Shown here: positions 41,857 through 46,615 of the stretch, piece after piece | Position numbering within the stretch: position 1 is the stretch's first letter | Layout of the letters: each line of letters begins with the position of its first letter | Assembly: GCA_046315175.1 (NCBI GenBank) | Contig: JBKDBK010000059.1 | Span: 1-46,615, forward strand | Direction of reading: 5' to 3' | Source: UBA8828 sp046315175 | GTDB taxonomy: Bacteria > Verrucomicrobiota > Verrucomicrobiia > Opitutales > UBA953 | Length of the DNA stretch: 46,615 nucleotides | The notes under the pieces: model-generated | What the model was told of the DNA's origin: nothing | The model's database searches: none | The model's input: only the letters and a program-made list of their open reading frames with translations | Position numbers and translations under genes: made by a program

Positions 41857-41872
41857 GCATCCGCCGTGCCAA
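41855..41872 (-). promoter_or_regulatory. Predicted sigma-54 (RpoN) promoter of glnN
   Basis: Minus strand TTGGCACGGCGGATGCT matches TGGCACG-N4-TTGCW in 11 of 12 defined positions; only the first T of TTGC is A. The invariant GG and GC are separated by exactly 10 nt. The predicted start is near 41845, giving a leader of about 17 nt before the glnN ATG. Confidence 0.7.
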
Positions 41873-41895
41873 GGGTGGGGGAGATGCCTAAATTG

Positions 41896-41946
41896 GACTA
41901 AAACGTGCAATAAAGCCGTGTTTGAGTAAAAATGTGCGATTTATGA
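41896..41946 (+). repeat. Operator-like direct repeats B and C upstream of glnN
   Basis: B (41896-41917) contains GACTAAAACGTGCAATAAAG; C (41924-41946) contains GAGTAAAAATGTGCGATTTA. They are spaced about 29 bp apart and carry GTGC/GCAC cores, the kind of half-site used by NtrC-like activators. They are AT-rich in an otherwise GC-rich window. Confidence 0.55.
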
Positions 41947-41976
41947 CGAAGTTTGCCTATCTTTAATCAAAAGGGA

Positions 41977-42351
41977 TTAACTCTTTTTTAGCAAATCACG
42001 GATTTCCTCGAGCAACTGTTCCTGCCGGGAGGGCGCGGGTGGGGTGGCGGGCTTGGCTTCCTCGGTGGCCTTGAGCCGTCGCGAGGCCTGGATGAGGAGG
42101 AAGACGATGAAGGCGGTGGCGAGGAAGGTGATGACGGACGCGAGGAACTTGCCGTACTTGATGCCTCGCCACTGGACCTTCTCGAGCTCGGCGACGCCGA
42201 GGATCTCCATGGCGGGCTGGAGGAGGAGGGGGGTGACAAGGTCGGTGATGAAGGAAGTGACAATGGCGCCGAAGGCGGCGCCGACGATGACGGCGACGGC
42301 CAGGTCGACGACATTGCCGCGGAGGATGAACTTCTTGAATTCGGAGAGCAT
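41977..42351 (-). CDS. mscL: Large-conductance mechanosensitive channel
   Basis: 124 residues. N-terminal amphipathic helix and first transmembrane helix MLSEFKKFILRGNVVDLAVA then VIVGAAFGAIVTSFITD, periplasmic loop, second transmembrane helix (KFLASVITFLATAFIVFLLI) and a cytoplasmic helical bundle ending EIRDLLKKS. It forms a pentameric emergency valve against hypo-osmotic shock. It lies 12 bp after the DUF481-like gene and 148 bp ahead of glnN. No terminator follows, but the glnN promoter lies in that gap. Confidence 0.97.
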   Translation of the reverse strand: MLSEFKKFILRGNVVDLAVAVIVGAAFGAIVTSFITDLVTPLLLQPAMEILGVAELEKVQWRGIKYGKFLASVITFLATAFIVFLLIQASRRLKATEEAKPATPPAPSRQEQLLEEIRDLLKKS

Positions 42352-42363
42352 GGCGGAAGGAGA

Positions 42364-43137
42364 TTATTCCCAGCGGACGACGAGCCGGACGAAGTAGGTG
42401 TTCTGGAGCTTCTCCTCGCCTACGGCCTCGGAGCGGTAATCCTGGAGGAGGCCGATGCGGAGGGCGAGGGGGCTGTCCTTGCCCCCGAGGAGCTCGAGGG
42501 AGGCCTCGTGGCGGAGGGTCAGGTCGGCGAGGTCCTCGAGCGAGGGCACGAGGTCGAGCTGGATGCGAAGCTGGCCCCAGCCGAGGTCGCGCTCGAAGTT
42601 GAGGCCGGCGTCGAGGGCGGCGGCGCTGACATCCTCCAGGAGGGGGCCGGAGGTCTCCTCCTGGCGATAGCCAAGGCCGGCGCGGAGGTCGAGGGAGCCC
42701 TTGTCATCCTTGTGGAAGCGGTAGCCGAGGCCGGCGGAGCCGAGGGCGATGAGGTCGAGGTCGCGGAAATTGTCGTAGCCGGCGTCTGCGCGTACATACC
42801 AGAAACTCTTCTCGGCGAGGGTGCGCTCGTGGGCGGCCTGTCCGCGGAGCTCATCGGCCGACTTCTCGCCGTCCTGGCTCGCGCGGTTGCCGCGGAGGCT
42901 AGCCGCGGTGCGGGAGATGTTGGCGTGCTCGCCGACGGCGCGGACGCCCGCGGAGAGGCCGGAGGCGGAGGTGTTGCCGGTTCGCCCGCTGACATCGAGG
43001 TCGGCCTCGTATTTCCAGAGGGGTTCGAGGGGCGCGCCGCTGTCCTGGGTGGGCGGGACGGCCTTGGCGGGCGGGACGGCTTGGGCGGGCAGGCTGGCGG
43101 CGACGAGGAGGGCGGCGAGGAGGGGGACGGGGCGCAT
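42364..43137 (-). CDS. DUF481-like outer-membrane beta-barrel protein
   Basis: 257 residues from MRPVPLLAALLVAASLPAQA (signal peptide). The mature part begins WKYEADLDVSGRTGNTSASG and continues as alternating beta-strands (SFWYVRADAGYDNFRDLD; GSAGLGYRFHKDDKGSLDLR; AGLGYRQEETSGPLLEDVSA) to a C-terminal VRLVVRWE. This matches the DUF481/YdiY salt-responsive barrel family. Co-transcription with mscL (12 bp) suggests an osmotic or envelope theme, which is inference. The upstream frame antisense to hemG was trimmed. Confidence 0.85.
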   Translation of the reverse strand: MRPVPLLAALLVAASLPAQAVPPAKAVPPTQDSGAPLEPLWKYEADLDVSGRTGNTSASGLSAGVRAVGEHANISRTAASLRGNRASQDGEKSADELRGQAAHERTLAEKSFWYVRADAGYDNFRDLDLIALGSAGLGYRFHKDDKGSLDLRAGLGYRQEETSGPLLEDVSAAALDAGLNFERDLGWGQLRIQLDLVPSLEDLADLTLRHEASLELLGGKDSPLALRIGLLQDYRSEAVGEEKLQNTYFVRLVVRWE

Positions 43138-43194
43138 GGCGGAGAAATGGCGGGCGCGGGCGGGGTTGCCAAACGCTAAGTTGGCGGCTGAACT

Positions 43195-44553
43195 ATGCAG
43201 AATAACCCGATGGAACTCGACGCGCTCGTGCTCGGAGCCGGCCCCGCGGGCCTCGCGACGGCGTCCGCTCTGGCGGAACGGGGCGGACGGGTCGCGGTGG
43301 TCGAGCCCGCGGGCCGGTCCGGAGGAGCGGTGAGGTCGGTCGCGGAGGACGGCTGGACGGTGGAGTTGGGGCCACACACCCTGCAGCTGGAGACGGAGGA
43401 GGACGCGCGGCTGCTCGACCACCTTGGCCTCGGCGCGGAGATGCTGGAGGCGGACGTCGCCTCCGCCAGGCGCTTCATCGCATGGGGTGGGCGGCTGCAC
43501 GGCGTGACGCCCTCGCCGCTCTCCCTTCTTGGCTCGGACCTCCTGAGCGTCGGCGGCAGGCTCCGGCTGCTTTCGGAGATGCTGCGCCCGCGCGGCGGCG
43601 GCCCGGGCGAGACGCTGCGGGCGTTCGCCGAGCGGCGGCTGGGCACGGAGGCGGCGGAACGCCTGGTCGACCCGATGGTCTCGGGCATCTTCGCCGGCGA
43701 CCCCGGGCGGCTGGTGACGGAGCACGCCCTGCCCTCGCTCGCGCGGATGGAGGGGGAGCACCGATCGATCATCCTGGGCCTGGCTCGGCGCAAGGGTCCG
43801 GCGCGACGGATCGTGAGTTTCCCGGGCGGGCTGCAGCGGGTGACGGACGCCTTGGCCGGTCGGCTGCCCGCGGGCGCGCTGAGGCTGGGCGCTCAGGCTT
43901 CCCTGCTGCGCCCGGTCTCGGGCGGGTGGGATGTCGGCTGGCGCGAGGCCGACGGGTCGATCGGCGGGGCGCGGGCGCGCCACCTTGTGGTGACGGCGCC
44001 GCCCTGGCAATGGGCCGCGCTGCCGATCGAGGCGCCGCTGGGCAACCTGCTCCGCGAGGCGGAGCTGGTGGAGGCTCCTCCCGTGGCCCTGGTGGTGAGG
44101 GGCTACGACCAATCGCAGGTCGAGCATGCGCTCAACGGGTTCGGCCTGCTGGTTCCGAGGGCGGAGGGGCGCGACGTGCTCGGGGTGCTTTTCCCCGGCT
44201 CGGTCTTCCCATCGTTCTGCCCGAGGGGCAAGGCGCTGCTGGCTACCTTCATCGGCGGGGCCCGGGCGCCCGCGCTGGCGAGGCTGGACGATGCGGCGCT
44301 GGGGAAACTGGTGGACCGGGAGCTGGGGGCTCTGGTGGGCGCGCGGGGCGCGCCGGAGCGGCAGTGGATTGCGCGATGGCCGCGCGCGATCCCTCAGTAC
44401 ACGCACGCGCACGGGCGGTTTCTGGCGGCGATGGCGGAGGCGGAGGCGGCGCTGCCGGGGCTGGCCTTTGTCGGGTGCTTCCGGGGAGGCGTCTCCCTGA
44501 TGTCGACGCTCCGCCGCGGGCGCGAGCTGGGCTCAGCCCTGGCCGTTGGCTGA
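43195..44553 (+). CDS. hemG: Oxygen-dependent protoporphyrinogen/coproporphyrinogen oxidase (HemY type)
   Basis: 452 residues (or 447 from the Met at 43210). Rossmann motif GAGPAG (14-19), then the family-specific GRSGGAVRSVAEDGWTVELG and GPHTL, PMVSGIFAGDP in the middle, and C-terminal AFVGCFRGGVSLM. FAD enzyme that oxidises protoporphyrinogen IX (or coproporphyrinogen III) in haem synthesis. It is divergent from the DUF481-like gene by 57 bp, with no clear Shine-Dalgarno. Its 3' end overlaps the convergent MFS gene by 21 bp. No other haem gene is present. Confidence 0.92.
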   Translation: MQNNPMELDALVLGAGPAGLATASALAERGGRVAVVEPAGRSGGAVRSVAEDGWTVELGPHTLQLETEEDARLLDHLGLGAEMLEADVASARRFIAWGGRLHGVTPSPLSLLGSDLLSVGGRLRLLSEMLRPRGGGPGETLRAFAERRLGTEAAERLVDPMVSGIFAGDPGRLVTEHALPSLARMEGEHRSIILGLARRKGPARRIVSFPGGLQRVTDALAGRLPAGALRLGAQASLLRPVSGGWDVGWREADGSIGGARARHLVVTAPPWQWAALPIEAPLGNLLREAELVEAPPVALVVRGYDQSQVEHALNGFGLLVPRAEGRDVLGVLFPGSVFPSFCPRGKALLATFIGGARAPALARLDDAALGKLVDRELGALVGARGAPERQWIARWPRAIPQYTHAHGRFLAAMAEAEAALPGLAFVGCFRGGVSLMSTLRRGRELGSALAVG

Positions 44554-45888
44554 GGCGGAGGGGGCGGGGAGGCGCCCGACCATCCAGAAACCGGGCAGGA
44601 GCAGGAGGGCGCCGGCCAGGTATACCCATTGGTGGGTGCCGGTGTGGAAGAAGGCGTAGGCCGCGGTCATCGGGCCGAAGATGCGGGCGAGCGCCCCGGC
44701 GGACCGGAGGATGCCGAGATTGCGGCCCTGCTCGTCAGGATGCGAGTAGAGCGAGACGAGGGATGAAAGGCTGGGGAGGATGAGGCCGGTGGAGAAGGCG
44801 AGGAGACCGGTGGCGGCGAAGAAAGGGACGATGAGGTGGGAGAGGGCGGGCGCGCCGGGAGCGGGATAGGGGATGAGGGCGATGGCGCCGAGGGCGACGG
44901 CGCCAATCGCGAAGCCGATGCGCGCGACGGCGCGCTCGCCGATGCGACGTCCGAGGAACCTGCCCGCCAGGCCCTGGGCGAGGATGAGGCAGAGGCCGTT
45001 GGCGAGGAAGAGCCAGGCGTTGTCGGCGGGCGTGAAGAGGAACAGGGCCGCGGTGAGGAAGACGACGGTGGTCTCCATGCCGGTGAAGGCGACCTGGTAG
45101 AGGAGGTTGGCGAGGGAGGCGCGGCGCACCCCGCCGTCGCCCACGCGGGCGAGGGCGAAGAAGGTGGGTCGGGCCTCCGCGGCGCGGTCGGCGACCCGGA
45201 GGGTCTCCGGGAAGAAGCGCCAGACGAGGAGAAGGTTGAGGGCGGCGAGGCAGGCCGAGACGATGGCGGCGCCGGAGAAGGGATTGAGGCCGAGGGGTCC
45301 GGGCTGCGGGTCGTGCGGCAGAACCCAGAGGGAGGCCAGGCCGCCGATGACGGGGCCGACGAGGAAGCCGAGGCCGATGGCGACGCCGACCACGGCCATG
45401 CCCTTGGTGCGGTTGGCGCGGTCGGTGACGTCGGCGGCGGCGGCGGAGGCGACGGCGATGTTGCCGGCGGACATCCCGCAGAGGAGGCGGGAAATGACGA
45501 AGACCCAGAATTCGCCGGAAACCACCCAGAGGGCGTAGGAGAGGGCGTTGCCCGCGAGGGTCCCGAGCAGCACGGGGCGGCGACCGATGCGGTCGGAGAG
45601 CCCTCCCCAGATCGGCGAGAAGATGAACTGGAGGGTGGAGAAGAGGGTGCTGAGGACGCCGCCGAAGAGGACGGCGACGAGGGCGGGGCGAGGCTCGCCG
45701 CCGGCGAGCCAGCGGGCGGCGTCAACCATGGCGGTGACAAGGCTCCCGGCGGCGCCCTCGGTGCGGAGGTAGTGCTCGAGCAGGCTCGGGAACATGGGGA
45801 TGACGACCGCGAAGCCCACGATGTCCATGAACACCGTCAGGAAGATGAGTCCCAGCACGCGGCGGCTGGGGGCGGAGCGATCGGCCAT
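44533..45888 (-). CDS. MFS transporter, DHA1/TetA-like
   Basis: 451 residues from MADRSAPSRRVLGLIFLTVF. Twelve hydrophobic segments are apparent. Motif A is FSPIWGGLSDRIGRRPVLLG after helix 2, and GNIAVASAAAADVTDRANRT then KGMAVVGVAIGLGFLVGPVI in the N-terminal half match TetA-type proton antiporters. It is probably a drug or small-molecule efflux pump; substrate unknown. A 14-residue upstream extension was trimmed. The leader GTCCCCTCC before ATG has no Shine-Dalgarno. It overlaps hemG tail to tail. Confidence 0.92.
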   Translation of the reverse strand: MADRSAPSRRVLGLIFLTVFMDIVGFAVVIPMFPSLLEHYLRTEGAAGSLVTAMVDAARWLAGGEPRPALVAVLFGGVLSTLFSTLQFIFSPIWGGLSDRIGRRPVLLGTLAGNALSYALWVVSGEFWVFVISRLLCGMSAGNIAVASAAAADVTDRANRTKGMAVVGVAIGLGFLVGPVIGGLASLWVLPHDPQPGPLGLNPFSGAAIVSACLAALNLLLVWRFFPETLRVADRAAEARPTFFALARVGDGGVRRASLANLLYQVAFTGMETTVVFLTAALFLFTPADNAWLFLANGLCLILAQGLAGRFLGRRIGERAVARIGFAIGAVALGAIALIPYPAPGAPALSHLIVPFFAATGLLAFSTGLILPSLSSLVSLYSHPDEQGRNLGILRSAGALARIFGPMTAAYAFFHTGTHQWVYLAGALLLLPGFWMVGRLPAPSASANGQG

Positions 45889-45976
45889 GGAGGGGACTTT
45901 GGCGCCGGAACGGCGACGGGCAAACCCCATTCATCCGCCGCTTGCGAGCCGGGCCGAGGCCCGTAGGATGGCGGGC

Positions 45977-46615
45977 ATGAGAATCGCGCTTCCCGCCCTG
46001 CTGCTCGCCCTTGCCGGGCTAGGCGCGACGGAGCCCAGGCGGCTGCTGCTGGAAACCCGGCTGGAGGACTTTGGCGAGGCGGCCTACGGCCGGGCGGTGG
46101 AGACGACGTTGGCGGAGTTCGAGGCCCGGACGGGTCGCCGGCTGACGCCGGGCGAGCGCGGAAGGTGCGCGCTGAAGGTCTCGACCGCGCCCGGCCCGGG
46201 GATGTCGACGCCGCGCAACCTGATCCGCGCGACGGCAGACGCCCTGGCCCGGCGAGGATTTGGACCGGGCAGCGTGGTGGTCTGCGACGGCGACAGCCGG
46301 CGGATGCGTCGCGCGGGGTTCCTCCCGCTGAACCCGCTTGAGCCCGCGCGCCTCGGCGAGCTGCCCGTGAGGGCCTGGGACCTGGAATGCCAGGCATGGG
46401 CGGAGGACGACCGCTACGCCTACGAGAACCCGGTGCCGCCGGCGCCCGGGGTCGACCTGCCGGGTTGGCACAGCCCGCGGCGGAGCCTGTTGCCGAGACC
46501 CTTGGCGGAGGAGTTCGACTTCTGGGTGCACCTGCCGGTGGCGACGGACTCGGCCGACCTTGGCGTGCACGGGGCGGTGGCCTGCGCCTCGCTCGGCAAC
46601 GCGACGAACACGGCC
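45977..46615 (+). CDS. DUF362-like secreted protein (3' truncated)
   Basis: 213 codons are open to the window edge, so the C-terminus is missing. The protein starts MRIALPALLLALAGLGA (signal peptide; an in-frame ATG at 45968 would add three residues). The mature part reads LKVSTAPGPGMSTPRNLIRA, then ALARRGFGPGSVVVCDGDSR and AGFLPLNPLEP, and later FWVHLPVATDSADLGVHGAV with ACASLGNATN. That pattern (substrate-like loop, T/S-P at helix start, GDS-R, LP...H-GV-GA...LGN) is characteristic of DUF362 proteins, some of which are tied to iron-sulfur proteins. Similarity is judged by eye. It is divergent from the MFS gene by 88 bp. Confidence 0.7.
   Translation, partial: MRIALPALLLALAGLGATEPRRLLLETRLEDFGEAAYGRAVETTLAEFEARTGRRLTPGERGRCALKVSTAPGPGMSTPRNLIRATADALARRGFGPGSVVVCDGDSRRMRRAGFLPLNPLEPARLGELPVRAWDLECQAWAEDDRYAYENPVPPAPGVDLPGWHSPRRSLLPRPLAEEFDFWVHLPVATDSADLGVHGAVACASLGNATNTA

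Overview
The window is a high-GC bacterial chromosome segment with dense genes and short intergenic gaps. Several things fit a Verrucomicrobiota (Opitutae-like) genome: a type III glutamine synthetase, a lone sulfatase, a 66-residue S21, a Wza/Wzc-type export system and C/A-rich leaders almost free of Shine-Dalgarno sequences. This placement is inference; no 16S rRNA is present.

Layout. 1-1506: 3' part of a two-domain esterase (+). 1536-4389: a secreted EF-hand protein and a CrtI-like FAD oxidoreductase (-). 4390-5043: a gene-free, repeat-rich stretch with a G-quadruplex motif, 8-bp and 9-bp tandem repeats and several hairpins. 5044-6789: a stand-alone integrase-arm-like protein and a secreted sulfatase (+). 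6802-11343: hibernation factor (-), SDR oxidoreductase (+), the yggS-recN pair (-) and a LysR regulator (+). 11348-13410: a membrane protein and a conserved protein of unknown function (-). 13486-15285: signal peptide peptidase SppA (+). 15249-20244: an export operon (-) with an outer-membrane beta-barrel, a Wza-like lipoprotein, a Wzc-like BY-kinase and an M48 lipoprotein peptidase. 20354-33295: the transcription/translation cluster (-) in the order tRNA-Thr, tuf, tRNA-Trp, secE, nusG, rplK, rplA, rplJ, rplL, rpoB, rpoC. 33389-35233: a TonB-like protein and an HtrA-type protease (-). 35280-39008: smc (-). 39146-39346: rpsU (+). 39648-43137: glnN, mscL and a DUF481-like outer-membrane protein (-). 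43195-44553: protoporphyrinogen oxidase (+). 44533-45888: an MFS transporter (-). 45977-end: the 5' part of a DUF362-like secreted protein (+).

Working together: the central cluster supplies RNA polymerase, ribosomal stalk, elongation factor Tu and the NusG/SecE pair. The genes at 15249-20244 form a cell-envelope polysaccharide export unit next to rpoC. glnN has an excellent sigma-54 promoter match and three direct repeats upstream, so it is probably nitrogen-regulated.

Most notable points: the beta' subunit has lost all four cysteines of the second zinc site; highly expressed genes share C/A-rich leaders without Shine-Dalgarno tracts, often ending CCGCC or ACC just before ATG; a 9-bp repeat family recurs in inverted-block form at two loci 35 kb apart; and glnN has a promoter/operator array.
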